A stretch of DNA of 29,891 nt from Acholeplasmataceae bacterium (GCA_023230825.1 JALNWO010000006.1:1-29891); one strand, 5' to 3'. Numbered from the stretch's first letter, positions 15,095 through 25,142 are shown. The notes: generated by a model not told the origin, from the letters alone. A program made the numbers and translations.

Positions 15095-18000
15095 AAGCTC
15101 AAGCACTAGAAACCTTTGGTTTCTCCTTCCTCATGCCTCATTTGAGTGGCTTCGATTCATTTTATATGCCAACAGGTCCTTATAGTGCTAATGAATTTAT
15201 CCATCAAGCATTTTTAGAAATCCTTCTTGATATGGCAGCTTTACCAAGCGCTGAACAACCGTTCACCATTTATGAAAAAGAAGGGGATTATAAACTTGTC
15301 TTAGCGTTGAACCATGTGAACAATCAAGAATATCAAGAAATCTTTAAAGCCTTTGATTTTTTAGACATGTACTTTATGAATGGCACTTATGATTTCACGA
15401 TTGAGATGATTTTCGTAAACAATCAAATTGACCGTTTAACAGTGTCTTTTGAAAACTTCTTCCAAACCATTGAACAAACACTTGTTTATACCAACGAAAC
15501 GATTGAGGCCCCAACAGACTTAGGATCTTACGTGAAAAACTTTACAACATCAGCAATCACTCTTCATATTGGTGATGAAGTCATCACAACCATTTTAGAT
15601 CACTACAACATCGCTGATTTTGTTGGTGTTGGTGCCTTTGGTGAAGAAGTCCACGAACTTGTGATGCATTTATTTACCCCTTATGTTGAAGGTAAAGTCG
15701 TTGAAGGGTACTACTTAGATGAACAACTGACGATTAAAGCTGAAATCACCGATTTCTTAAATGACATTGATCTTTACTTTAAATGGAAAAACCCAGCATC
15801 TCTTGAAACCATTATCGAAAACTTCTATTTCTCTGATGGTGGTAAAACATACCTTTCCATCTTAGGTGTTGTCGAACAATCGCTTTACTTCGAAGGTGAA
15901 GAAGGGATTGTCTTTAGCCAAGGTGAAGATTATTACTATTTTGATGTTGCATCTTATCAGTTATTTGAAATTACCTTAGAACCTACTGTCGTTGCGACTG
16001 TATCACACGAAACTTGGGACTACAGCTCACTTGATACCCTCCTACAAGGCTTTGAAAACAACATTTCAATCACACCAAAGCATAATTATGCACATAAAAA
16101 ATGGGCTGATATTGTTATCTTTAATGAAACCGGTCTTTTAATGGGAACGGTGGGCTACGGCGTCCTACCGGATATTTATATTAAAAATCCAAATGGCCTT
16201 GATTTCATCGCAACCTACGATGCTATCGTTACTGCATCCTTAAATCCTGAAATTGATGAAATGGCGTATTACCAATTACTCACTTGGGACTATTTCCAAG
16301 ATATTCGTACCCTTGAAGATGATATGTTCTTCCTCGTTCATTTCATGTCCGGAAGTTCATCTTACATGACATTGAAAAAAATGAAGGACAATGGTTTAAT
16401 CGATTATATTTTACCAAGTGAAGATAACAGCTACACCTTTACTTTGATTGAAAATGGCATTTCAAGCATCTTTAATGAATATAAGTTTTATGATAGTCAA
16501 AAAGGTAAAATTGTTGCGGTGAAAGGAAGCGGTGATTACGAGTATTTAAACGATATGGTCGCTCTTCCTGAAATCATTAACGATCATGATTTCTTAGATG
16601 CTGTTGGTTTTTATGTCAATGATCTGTATGATGTTGATACGCTTCAAGAGCTTAAAGATCTTTCAGTATTTGATAAAGTTTTAATTTTATCTAATCGTTA
16701 TGACTTAAAACCATACGCAACTTTACTCAGTGACTTAGACACTAAAGGTAATATCATTATTCATGGTTATTATTATGACATTTATTATAAGATTAACGCA
16801 GATTATTTCCTTCTCCATTTGAGCGGTGTCTATGATGATGTGATTTTATCAGTAACAGATACTGAATTTAAAATGTATAATGCCAATCAATATATTGAAG
16901 TCGGTTTAGAAAATATTGACCTCTTCGCATTTAACAGCCGTGTGATCTGGCCAATGTTTGGTTACAATTTCAGTCAAGATGAACTAGATGCTTTCATCCG
17001 GCTACTAGATGTCTTTTCTAATCAAGTCCCACATGAAGTTATTGATGGCAAGTATGAGTTTGACAACGATTCAACTGTTTACTTCGAAGTAGGGCGGATG
17101 TTTATTGACAGTGGTCCATACGTCTTTGAAATTACCTCAACTGAAGAACTTGTTTCTAACATTTACGATACTACTAACTATAACAACATCATCACGATTA
17201 AAAGTGACCATAAACCCGACATCGTTTTAAAATCTGTAGACTTTGATGGTATTATTTATCCAAATGGAACGATAAACTATACAGATTACATCTTAGTTGA
17301 ATTTTATGAAATTATTGAAGATGTCCATGAAGATGATCCTTACGATGTCTTCTCTTATGCAGGTGGTGTTCTTAATCTTTATGCAGATTTTGCTAAAGCA
17401 GTTAGTGTTGAAGAACTCGGCGAGAAATTTTTAACAAATGATAAATACATTTTGCGAGGATTAGATTCTGAAATTAAAGTTGTCAAAGATGAAGCTGTCT
17501 ATATTTACATTGAAGAAGAACTCGTCTATTATTTAGACACTGTTAATGAAGCAGCTTACGAATTTATTGGTGACACCTTATATCGCCTCTTTGAATATGA
17601 AGCCATCTTCAATTATGATACATTCTTCCAAAACTTAAAAGCTGAAGACTTCATTTCAAATGGGGTAGATAGATACTATTATAGTGGCATTTATCCATAT
17701 CTTATGTGGATGGATCTATACTTTGATAATGAAACCATTGAACTGAATGTTGGTCCTGCATCTTATAACAGCTCATACACGTTTGTGGATGAAGACTTTA
17801 TTGCACCTGGCATTAATGTAGGAACAGCTGTTGATGAAGAAATTGTGAAAACCTTTATCCATCCTTGGGTCGATTTTGTTGATATGAAACATTCTGCAGA
17901 GGCATGGCTCTTATCATTTGAGCTCACCTCAAACACTGGCCAAACCTATTACTACGACTACAATGAATTTAATTTAAAATATGAAGCATACTTCAATATG

Positions 18001-18759
18001 GATGGCTTTAATTCAACACTCGTCTACGATATAGGAGATGGTCTTGTAACTGTTCTTTTAACGGATCTCGGCATTTATATTTATAATACGGATGTTGATG
18101 CTGTTTTAATTTCGACAGACACAGGCCAAGCCTTTAACTTATATGAAATCGATGCTCTTCCAGTAGGTGAATTTGGCTTTAGCTTCATCACGGGCTGGAC
18201 TGTGTATGGTGAACCCGTGGATCTGGAAGCCCTCCGTGATGAGCGTGAGTCGAATGAGATTTTCATTTTACCTGTTATCGAATACATGACAGTTTTAGAA
18301 GCGGTTGATCAAATTCAAGAGAAACTGTACCTCAAAGTAAATTTCTTTTCCCAAGCCATGAGTAGTTGGGGCACATACTATTATGATTACGAAGATGATG
18401 TTGCTTACTTTGAAGCTTGGAGTTCACCTTATCCATGGACCGTTACATTTGATGATGATCAAATTACCATTACCGAAAGAGATTACAGTTTTATCACAAC
18501 AGTAGATACATACAATTTAGATATTGATCCTTACGATCCTGGTCTACCATTTAATTACTTTAATGAAGTGATTCAATCAATGGTTGAATTAAGAGCATTT
18601 ATTAACGAAGACTTTGTTATTGAATCAAGCAATCCATTTGGCTACACCTTCTTCGAAGATGGCAATAGATTTGCAGCCTTTGGTGAGTATGCCTTCTATA
18701 TCCATGATGGTCTCTATAGTACTGAACTTTGGATTCTTGACACGAAGCCACAAGGATAA
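15055..18759 (+). pseudogene. Giant repeat lipoprotein, C-terminal fragment (1,234 residues)
   Basis: This is the rear part of the same surface protein. The nominal GTG at 15055 has no SD, and the frame is already open from 14995, giving VDQPYVYFKDTIYDIHGNV, which joins smoothly to the end of the upstream frame. I find no catalytic motif and no sortase or membrane anchor at the C-terminus. The sequence is very acidic and aromatic (Asp, Glu, Tyr, Phe), poor in Cys, and beta-rich. A motif of the type 'Y-x-Y ... acidic loop ... Y-x-I/L-x-x-(L/I)' recurs near residues 290, 490, 600, 810, 1005 and 1205, mostly about 200 apart, suggesting tandem, highly diverged modules. Function is unknown; binding or adhesion is a guess from the architecture. 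If repaired, the whole protein is about 1,655 residues. Confidence 0.8.
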
Positions 18760-18775
18760 TTAAAGCTTAATGAAG

Positions 18776-18804
18776 AAAAGGGCTGTTCCTTAACAGCCCT
18801 TTTT
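18776..18804 (+). terminator. Terminator after the giant lipoprotein gene
   Basis: Twelve-base perfect stem AAAAGGGCTGTT (18776-18787) / AACAGCCCTTTT (18792-18803), loop CCTT, T tail. Confidence 0.93.
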
Positions 18805-18824
18805 GTTGCATGAGTATATCGCTT

Positions 18825-18851
18825 TTGATACCTGTCAATAAAGACTATAAT
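18825..18851 (+). promoter_or_regulatory. Probable promoter of the amino-acid ABC importer operon
   Basis: TATAAT at 18846-18851 with TTGATA at 18825-18830, a short 15-bp spacer. The -10 is 23 bp before the start codon; SD GGAGGA follows. Confidence 0.5.
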
Positions 18852-18874
18852 ATAGACGAATTGGAGGAATATTT

Positions 18875-19681
18875 ATGAAAAAACTATGGATCGTTTTCGT
18901 TTTGATGGTAACCACCATCACCTTAGGTGCATGTCAAAGAAGTGGTGATGTTTTAAGGGTTGGTATGGATCTTCAATACCCCCCATTTGAAACCATCGAT
19001 AACCGGAAACCGGAAGGCATTAGTGTTGATATTGCCTTTGCCCTTGGGGAATACTTAGGAAAAGAAGTTGAAATCGTAAACACAAACTTTTCCGCATTAA
19101 TCCCTTCACTAGAATCAGGAGAAGTGGATGTCATTATTTCATCGATGAGTATTACTGAAGAAAGAGCGCGTGTCGTTGATTTTAGTGAACCGTATTTATA
19201 TTTTCAAATTATTTCGTTGGTCAATAAAAACTTTGCCCAACAAAATCAGTTAACTGAAGATTCAACAGTAGAAGAATTGCTTGCCCTCGAAAACATTCGT
19301 TTTATTGGTTTAGCATCTCAAGTCAGTTCATCGATACCAGCTTCATATAACAAAGAAGTTAAACAAGCAACATCGATGTCAACTGCCATTGAAGACGTTG
19401 TTCAAGGTGGTAGTGATATTTTATTAATGAGTGGAAACCCGGTTGCGGATGCACGCAATAAAAACCCCGAAACAACAATGATTATTTGGGATAGTTTTAT
19501 CGCTTCACCAATTGGGATGGCCCTTAAAAAAGGCAATACAGAATTACTCGATCAAATCAATGCGTTTATCGCGACAATGGCAGAAGAAGGCGGTTTATAC
19601 GATCAATTAACAGCGAAATACGATGAGGAAATTCGCGCCATTTTAGGAGGTAGAGGCTTTGAGTTCTATCTTCAAGAGTAA
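18875..19681 (+). CDS. Polar amino-acid ABC transporter, substrate-binding lipoprotein
   Basis: A 268-residue lipoprotein: signal peptide with lipobox LGAC (Cys20), anchored outside the membrane as needed in a bacterium without an outer membrane. The body is the SBP family 3 fold: LRVGMDLQYPPFETID (start of lobe 1), the GISVDIAFALGEYLGK helix, SALIPSLESGEVDVIISSMSIT, the hallmark TEERARVVDFSEPYLY, then the lobe-2 hinge. Family members bind amino acids such as glutamine, histidine or arginine; the exact ligand cannot be read from sequence. The gene overlaps the permease gene by 23 bp and starts a four-gene operon. A GGAGGA SD is present. No riboswitch or T-box is visible in the 70-bp gap after the upstream terminator. 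Confidence 0.92.
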   Translation: MKKLWIVFVLMVTTITLGACQRSGDVLRVGMDLQYPPFETIDNRKPEGISVDIAFALGEYLGKEVEIVNTNFSALIPSLESGEVDVIISSMSITEERARVVDFSEPYLYFQIISLVNKNFAQQNQLTEDSTVEELLALENIRFIGLASQVSSSIPASYNKEVKQATSMSTAIEDVVQGGSDILLMSGNPVADARNKNPETTMIIWDSFIASPIGMALKKGNTELLDQINAFIATMAEEGGLYDQLTAKYDEEIRAILGGRGFEFYLQE

Positions 19682-20402
19682 AGCGTTCGCTTATGTCCTC
19701 GCCCTTTTAACATTACTCGCTTTTCTCGCCTTTATTATTTTAAGACAACGAAGTGGTTTTGAACTCGATGTGGTGAAACCTTATACAAGTATGTGGGTGA
19801 GTGCCTTTTTCAAAACCATCTTTATCTCTTTAATTACCTTAGCTGGAAGTTTAGTGTTAGGTTTTATCTTTTACTTGTTATCAATTTCAAAGATTAAATA
19901 TTTTAATGCCTTAATCGACCTTTTTACAGAAGTCGTTTATGGAACGCCGCTTTTAGTTATGGTGGTTGTCACAGCATTTTTAATTGGTCCTGCCTTTGGT
20001 TCTTATAACCGGAATGTTTTAGGCGTTTTAGCGCTTATCTTTTACATGTCGCCATTTATGAAAAATATTTTTAAAAGTGCAATTTTAAGTATCGATGAAG
20101 AACAGTACTTAGCGATGGAAGCCTTTGGCTTTACGACCTATCAAAAATATCGCTATATTATTTTACCTCAAGTCATTAGAATTTTAATGCCCCCATTAAT
20201 GAATAACCTATCTCTTATTATTAAAGGGAGTGCGCTTCTCAACGTGTTAAGTTATGAAGAACTCTTTTACGCAACCGTCGTTATTCAATCGAAGACGTAT
20301 GCGTTTGTTGAAGGTTATTTAATTATGTGGGCCCTCTACTTAGTCATCACCATTCCTTTAAGTAACTTTGCAAAACTGATTGAAAGGAAGTGGGCTTTAT
20401 GA
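19659..20402 (+). CDS. Polar amino-acid ABC transporter, permease
   Basis: A 247-residue inner-membrane permease of the HisM/GlnP type. An N-terminal helix (AFAYVLALLTLLAFLAFIIL) precedes the domain; ALIDLFTEVVYGTPLLVM is the family's 'RGTPLLVQ' region and EEQYLAMEAFGFTTYQKYRYIILPQ is the EAA loop that docks the ATPase. The start is a TTG at 19659: AGGAGG at 19645-19650 lies 8 bp upstream, and no better start fits. The start overlaps the binding-protein gene by 23 bp, and the end overlaps the ATPase start as ATGA (20399-20402), so expression is coupled. There is a single permease gene, so the transporter is probably a homodimer in the membrane. Confidence 0.92.
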   Translation: MSSIFKSKAFAYVLALLTLLAFLAFIILRQRSGFELDVVKPYTSMWVSAFFKTIFISLITLAGSLVLGFIFYLLSISKIKYFNALIDLFTEVVYGTPLLVMVVVTAFLIGPAFGSYNRNVLGVLALIFYMSPFMKNIFKSAILSIDEEQYLAMEAFGFTTYQKYRYIILPQVIRILMPPLMNNLSLIIKGSALLNVLSYEELFYATVVIQSKTYAFVEGYLIMWALYLVITIPLSNFAKLIERKWAL

Positions 20403-21103
20403 AAATCGAATTAAGTAACTTGACCCATATTTATGATCGTGTCGTTATCGATGATTGTACCCTTGATATAGATGGCTATCAAAGTATTGCCGTCATTGGT
20501 GTCAGTGGAAGTGGAAAATCGACACTTGTTCGAATCCTTTCTGGTCTTGAAGCTCCAACGATGGGAACAGCTAAAGTCAACGGTCTTGAAGTTCACAGCG
20601 AAGAACATAAAAAGAAAATTGGCTTTGTTTTTCAAAAACATAACCTTTTCCCTCATCTCACTCTTAAAGAAAATATTACTTTAGTTTTAGAAAAAACCCG
20701 CGACTACTCCAAAGCAGAAGCTCAAGAAAAAGCGACCTTTTACTTAGACCTCTTACACTTACAAAACCAAGCAAATAAACTTCCCAAGCATGTCAGTGGG
20801 GGAGAAGCCCAACGTGCCTCACTCGCAAGAGCATTAAGTATTGATCCTGATTTTATTTTCCTTGATGAGCCGACATCCTCTTTAGATCCTATTTTAACAG
20901 ATGAGGTTTTAAAGGCGGTTGAAGAATTGAAAGGATTAGGTAAAGAATTTCTCTTTATTACCCATGTCATGAGTTTTGTTAAAGATTTTGCGGATTATGT
21001 GATTTACATGGATCAAGGTGTTATTAAAGAGCACGGTGAACCGAGTATTTTAACAAATCCTAAAACCCAATCATTAAAAGAATTTATGGAGAAAGTAAGA
21101 TGA
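20399..21103 (+). CDS. Polar amino-acid ABC transporter, ATP-binding protein
   Basis: A 234-residue ATPase of the GlnQ/HisP type. It has Walker A GVSGSGKST, Q-loop FVFQKHNLFPHLT, signature VSGGEAQRASLARAL, Walker B DFIFLDEPTSSLDP and the switch His in FITHVMSF. The ATG at 20399 is preferred over an in-frame GTG at 20390, because the GTG would overlap the AAAGGAAG SD (20383-20390). The start overlaps the permease stop by 4 bp, and its own TGA overlaps the next gene by 4 bp. It powers the importer formed with the two preceding products. Confidence 0.95.
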   Translation: MKIELSNLTHIYDRVVIDDCTLDIDGYQSIAVIGVSGSGKSTLVRILSGLEAPTMGTAKVNGLEVHSEEHKKKIGFVFQKHNLFPHLTLKENITLVLEKTRDYSKAEAQEKATFYLDLLHLQNQANKLPKHVSGGEAQRASLARALSIDPDFIFLDEPTSSLDPILTDEVLKAVEELKGLGKEFLFITHVMSFVKDFADYVIYMDQGVIKEHGEPSILTNPKTQSLKEFMEKVR

Positions 21104-21963
21104 ATGAACATTTGATAAAAAGTGCTCTTAGAGCCAATGAAGCAACGCTAGGTTTTCACTGGATTTATGACCGTGAATACTTGCTCGCTTTAAGTCAAAC
21201 CCAGTCATTACTCAATCAAGCACCTGCTAAGGAACATTATGAAAAAGCGAATTTAAGCTTTTTTGCCTATGAACAAATAGACCAGTTTACAGTCCAAGGG
21301 CATATCTTAAAATGGCTTTTTAAAGCCGTTAGAGAAAATAAGAATTTGACAAAGGATGAATTTAAAGCCATCTTATTAAAACAGTTTATGCCTGGGGGCC
21401 ACTACACGAGTTATACAGAGTCATACATTAAAAAAATGGTCTACAATGAACTCGCAAAAGGGTTTAATCAACCTATAATCCCCATGGATGATGATCAACT
21501 GCCAGCCTTTATTCCATACATGGTTTTTAAATGGCTCAAGTCAAATGAGGTTGAAGTAGACGTGCTTTCTAAAGCGCTGGAATTTGCTAGTTTATTTACC
21601 AATCGAAAAGAATACGAAGACTACTTTAAGATGCTAGATAAAATTATTGAAACAACGACCGTAAGCGACATCCCTGGTGGCTTAAAAGCTGCCATACCTT
21701 ATGCGCCAAAAGACCAACAAGAAAACTTAAAACAAGCTTTTTTAGTTGAAGATAGCGAATTCTTTATTAAAAATTATTCAGGGACGGCTTGTAACTACCA
21801 TGAAGCCATCTCCCTCATTTATTACATTTTGATTCATACGAGAGGCTACCGTGAAGCAGTGGAACTAAACGTTCGTTTGGGTGGCGCCTCAGCAGACAGA
21901 GTGATGCTTCTCGCATTTTTATATACTTATATCGAAATCAACAGTGAAGAACCAGACGGATAA
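21100..21963 (+). CDS. Divergent ADP-ribosylglycohydrolase-like protein
   Basis: A 287-residue, mostly helical, soluble protein. The start LIKSALRANEATLGFHWIYDREYL resembles the 'ADAL-x-x-G-x-HWIYD' opening of a branch of the ADP-ribosylglycohydrolase (crystallin J1-like) family, and the end SGTACNYHEAISLIYYILIHT...AVELNVRLGGASADRVML matches its 'GGD-x-D' C-terminal region. The metal-binding signature is altered: GGASAD replaces GGDTDT, so only one Asp remains, and the N-terminal Asp pair is not obvious. It may therefore be inactive as a hydrolase or act on another substrate. It overlaps the ABC ATPase gene by 4 bp (ATGA), so it is made with the importer; a regulatory or salvage role is possible but not shown. 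Family assignment is moderate. Confidence 0.6.
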   Translation: MNEHLIKSALRANEATLGFHWIYDREYLLALSQTQSLLNQAPAKEHYEKANLSFFAYEQIDQFTVQGHILKWLFKAVRENKNLTKDEFKAILLKQFMPGGHYTSYTESYIKKMVYNELAKGFNQPIIPMDDDQLPAFIPYMVFKWLKSNEVEVDVLSKALEFASLFTNRKEYEDYFKMLDKIIETTTVSDIPGGLKAAIPYAPKDQQENLKQAFLVEDSEFFIKNYSGTACNYHEAISLIYYILIHTRGYREAVELNVRLGGASADRVMLLAFLYTYIEINSEEPDG

Positions 21964-21966
21964 AAG

Positions 21967-21988
21967 AAAAGGCGCATTGGCGCCTTTT
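21967..21988. terminator. Bidirectional terminator between the ABC and gcv operons
   Basis: Nine-base stem AAAAGGCGC (21967-21975) / GCGCCTTTT (21980-21988), loop ATTG. T runs on both strands serve the two convergent operons, ending here and at 21992. Confidence 0.9.
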
Positions 21989-21991
21989 GTG

Positions 21992-23446
21992 TTATTTAGT
22001 TTGTAAATCCTTGTATTTTAAGATTGGTTGACGTACAGCTTTGACTTCATCCAATCGACGAACGATGGTGTGATGTGGAGCTGTTTTGACAATGTCTGGT
22101 TGTGAAATTGCTTCCTCCGCAACTTGACGCATAATTTGAATAAAATCGTCTAAAGTGTCTTTTGATTCAACCTCAGTCGGTTCAATCATCATCGCTTGTG
22201 GGAAAATCAAGGGGAAATAAATTGTAGGTGCATGATAACCGTAGTCGAGTAAGCGTTTAGCGATATCTAATGTTTTCACACCAGTCGATTTATCTTTTAA
22301 CCCGTCAAAGACAAATTCATGCATCGCATGACCTTGAAGCGGTAATTCATAAACATCCTTTAAGGATTCTTTAATATAGTTGGCGTTTAAGACCGCAAGT
22401 GGACCCACTTTACTTAAATGTTCTTTTCCTAATGTTCTTAAATAAACATAAGCGCGGATATAGACACTGGTGTTTCCATAGAAAGTACCTAATTGTCCGA
22501 TTGTATCTTCGGGCTTTTTAAATGTATAACGATCCCCTTCTTTAACAACCATTGGGTTGGGAAGAAATTCAACGAGTTCAGCAGTGACACCAACAGGACC
22601 AGAACCAGGACCACCACCACCGTGGGGGGTGGAGAAGGTTTTATGAAGGTTAATATGGGTAATATCAAAACCCATTTCACCGGGTTTCGCTTTTCCTAGA
22701 AGCGCGTTTAGGTTGGCGCCATCGTAGTATAAGAGGCCACCAGCACCGTGGACTAAATCAGCAATTTCAACGATGTCTTTTTCAAAAACACCTGCTGTGT
22801 TTGGGTTCGTTAACATGAGTCCAGCAATTTCATCAGATAAAACTTCCTTAAGAGCATCAATATTTACCGTTCCATCGATGTTTGATTTAATTTCAACAAC
22901 GTCAAACCCAGAAACAGTCGCAGATGCAGGGTTTGTTCCATGTGCTGAATCAGGAACGATAATTTTTGTCCGTTTTAAATCATTGCGTTTTTCATGATAC
23001 GCTTTAATAATCATTAAACCAGCAAGTTCTCCGTGAGCTCCAGCAAAAGGATTTAAAGAATATGCTTTTAAGCCAGAGACTTCGGCTAACATTTCTTGAG
23101 TTTCATAATAAATTTGTAAAAGACCTTGAATAGTTTCTTCAGGTTGTAAAGGATGAATTTGGGAAAACCCTGATAAAGTTGCAAGTTCTTCGTTAATTTT
23201 TGGGTTGTACTTCATTGTACAAGAACCGAGCGGATAAAATCCGGTTTCAACGCCAAAGTTTTTTTGACTGACATTGGTATAATGACGAACAACATCAAAC
23301 TCTGTTACTTCTGGAAGTTCCGCTTTTTTAGCTCTCATTAAATGTTGTGGCAGTTCAACAGAAGCAAGGTTTTTCGGTTTATATTGATAACCGATGCGAC
23401 CTTTTTTAGACAAATCAAAAATTAGTTTATCGTATAAGATTCTCAT
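21992..23446 (-). CDS. gcvPB: Glycine dehydrogenase (decarboxylating) subunit 2
   Basis: A 484-residue PLP-binding subunit of the glycine cleavage P-protein. The pyridoxal lysine is Lys269 in HINLHKTFSTPHGGGGPG, a near-exact signature. Other family segments are FYPLGSCTMKYNPK, NPFAGAHGELAG, PDSAHGTNPASA and MLTNPNTAGVFE. With GcvPA it decarboxylates glycine and passes the aminomethyl group to the lipoyl arm of GcvH. The ATG overlaps the gcvPA stop by 4 bp (23443-23446), which couples translation of the two halves in equal amounts. It is the last gene of gcvT-gcvH-gcvPA-gcvPB. The split PA/PB form is typical of Firmicutes and relatives. Confidence 0.97.
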   Translation of the reverse strand: MRILYDKLIFDLSKKGRIGYQYKPKNLASVELPQHLMRAKKAELPEVTEFDVVRHYTNVSQKNFGVETGFYPLGSCTMKYNPKINEELATLSGFSQIHPLQPEETIQGLLQIYYETQEMLAEVSGLKAYSLNPFAGAHGELAGLMIIKAYHEKRNDLKRTKIIVPDSAHGTNPASATVSGFDVVEIKSNIDGTVNIDALKEVLSDEIAGLMLTNPNTAGVFEKDIVEIADLVHGAGGLLYYDGANLNALLGKAKPGEMGFDITHINLHKTFSTPHGGGGPGSGPVGVTAELVEFLPNPMVVKEGDRYTFKKPEDTIGQLGTFYGNTSVYIRAYVYLRTLGKEHLSKVGPLAVLNANYIKESLKDVYELPLQGHAMHEFVFDGLKDKSTGVKTLDIAKRLLDYGYHAPTIYFPLIFPQAMMIEPTEVESKDTLDDFIQIMRQVAEEAISQPDIVKTAPHHTIVRRLDEVKAVRQPILKYKDLQTK

Positions 23447-24756
23447 TTGAAAGCCACCACCTTTTCTACGAGCTGATCAATTTCTTTTTGTGAACGCTTT
23501 TCAGTGACTGCAAAGAGAGCTTTTTGACCATCTAAAACGAGCGGCCCTAAAATGCCATCATTGAGAAGTTCTTCATTGAAACGCTCTAAATCAAAATTCG
23601 CTTTTAAAACAAACTCATTAAAGAAAGGTTGCTCATAAACAGGGGTGAATTTTTTGGTTTTGATTAATTCATTATATAAATAATGTGCCCCACGCATGCT
23701 TTCTTCAGCAAGCTCAACAAATCCTTCTTTACCAACGAGAGATAGGTAAATAGTGACTGCTAGCGCATTTAATGATTGGTTAGAACAAATATTAGAATTC
23801 GCTTTTGCTCGACGAATGTGTTGTTCTCTAGCTTGAAGAGTTAAGACAAAAGCACGACGGCCATCGACGTCTTCAGTGACACCACAAATGCGGCCTGGCA
23901 TTTTTCTTACTAACTGATGTTTGGTTGCTAAATACCCAATATAAGCACCACCAAATGCCATCGGTAAACCTAAGGATTGAAGTTCACCGGTTGCGATATC
24001 CGCACCCCATTCGCCCGCTGATTTAACTAAAGCAAGCGATTGACCTTCTTGGTTAATAATGAAAAGACCGCGGTGTTCATGAATCATATCGGCAACGCCA
24101 GTGAAATCTTCAACGATGCCGTAATAGTTTGGGTTTTGAACGATAAGTCCCATTTTATCGCTATGGTTTTCTTTCACAAAAGCAAGATCAGTGACGCCAT
24201 TTTTCTCAGGAACAATGACCACAGTTAGTTGACGATAACGAGCATACGTTTGAATGACTTCAATGGTTTTTGGATGCATCGTGGCACTCACTAAAATGTG
24301 ATCTTTACGTGTTTCTGAATGAGCCATAAACATTGCTTCAGCGGTTGCAGTAGAACCATCATACATCGATGCATTAGAAACAACCATTTGTGTTAATTCA
24401 CAGACCATGGATTGGTATTCAAAAATATATTGTAAAGTCCCTTGAGCAACCTCAGGTTGATAAGGGGTATAAGATGTTAAAAATTCTTGACGAGAAAGTA
24501 AAGCTTTGACGGCACTTGGAGTGTAATGATCATAACTACCTGCACCTCTAAAAATAATCAGCTCTTTATTTTTTTGAGCCAACTTGTGCATATGGTTCGT
24601 GAGCGTCAAATCATCCATCGCCTCAGGAATTTGATAACTTTGTTTTAATTGTAGTGATTTAGGAATCGCACTAAACAAATCATCTAAAGACGATGCTTGA
24701 ATGCGTTCAAGCATCGCTTTAATTTCTTGTTCGGTATGTGGTAAATATTTTTGCAT
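23443..24756 (-). CDS. gcvPA: Glycine dehydrogenase (decarboxylating) subunit 1
   Basis: About 437 residues from the ATG at 24756, close to the usual 445-450. The N-terminus QKYLPHTEQEIKAMLERI fits the family ('Y-x-P-x-T-x-x-x-x-x-M'), so an in-frame extension upstream, which runs back through gcvH, is not used. Family segments include FRGAGSYDHYTP, the substrate-channel region TPYQPEVAQGTLQYIFEYQS, NASMYDGSTATAEA and IVQNPNYYGIVEDF. It forms the heterotetrameric P-protein with GcvPB. It starts one base after the gcvH stop (TAA-A-ATG), with a purine-rich SD (AGAGAAGAA) inside the end of gcvH. Confidence 0.96.
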   Translation of the reverse strand: MQKYLPHTEQEIKAMLERIQASSLDDLFSAIPKSLQLKQSYQIPEAMDDLTLTNHMHKLAQKNKELIIFRGAGSYDHYTPSAVKALLSRQEFLTSYTPYQPEVAQGTLQYIFEYQSMVCELTQMVVSNASMYDGSTATAEAMFMAHSETRKDHILVSATMHPKTIEVIQTYARYRQLTVVIVPEKNGVTDLAFVKENHSDKMGLIVQNPNYYGIVEDFTGVADMIHEHRGLFIINQEGQSLALVKSAGEWGADIATGELQSLGLPMAFGGAYIGYLATKHQLVRKMPGRICGVTEDVDGRRAFVLTLQAREQHIRRAKANSNICSNQSLNALAVTIYLSLVGKEGFVELAEESMRGAHYLYNELIKTKKFTPVYEQPFFNEFVLKANFDLERFNEELLNDGILGPLVLDGQKALFAVTEKRSQKEIDQLVEKVVAFK

Positions 24757-24757
24757 T

Positions 24758-25123
24758 TTATTCTTCTCTGTAAGTATTGTGATCGAGTAAAGCAGCGAGT
24801 TCGTCTTGATTTTCAAGTTCGATTTTAATAATCCAGCTGCCATATGGATCTTCGTTTATTTTTTCAGGTTCTGATTCCAAATCACTATTTACTTCTAAAA
24901 CAGTTCCAGAAACAGGGAGGTATAAGTCAGAAGCAGCTTTGACAGATTCAACAGCGCCAAAAGCTTCACCTTTCTTAAACGTGTCGCCTACTTGTGGTAA
25001 ATCGATAAAAACAACATCGCCTAAAGTTTCTTGAGCATAATCAGAAATCCCTACGGTTGCGACATTGCCTTCCACTTTTAACCATTCATGTGATGGTGCG
25101 TACAATAATCCTTCTTTAATCAT
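24758..25123 (-). CDS. gcvH: Glycine cleavage system H protein
   Basis: A 121-residue lipoyl carrier protein. The lipoylation lysine is Lys62 in GAVESVKAASDLYLPVSG, the canonical ESVKA(A/V)S motif. The start (YAPSHEWLKVEGNVATVGISDYAQETLGDVVFIDLP) and end (NEDPYGSWIIKIE) are typical. It shuttles the methylamine group between P-, T- and L-proteins. A strong AGGAGGAG SD precedes the ATG, 19 bp after gcvT. The lipoamide dehydrogenase (L-protein) and lipoate ligase genes are not in this window and must be encoded elsewhere. Confidence 0.97.
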   Translation of the reverse strand: MIKEGLLYAPSHEWLKVEGNVATVGISDYAQETLGDVVFIDLPQVGDTFKKGEAFGAVESVKAASDLYLPVSGTVLEVNSDLESEPEKINEDPYGSWIIKIELENQDELAALLDHNTYREE

Positions 25124-25142
25124 TATTAACTCCTCCTATTTA

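Noticed and set aside
18805..18874. T-box or other amino-acid-responsive leader before the ABC importer
   Set aside because: Only 70 bp lie between the upstream terminator and the start codon, with a promoter inside; there is no room for a T-box.
22489..22700. Overlapping open frames on both strands within gcvPB
   Set aside because: They are shadows of the conserved Gly/Pro-rich PLP loop, without SD sites or family similarity.
24757..24843. N-terminal extension of gcvPA overlapping gcvH
   Set aside because: The extension translates the gcvH end in another frame and has no family similarity; the ATG at 24756 gives the conserved N-terminus.
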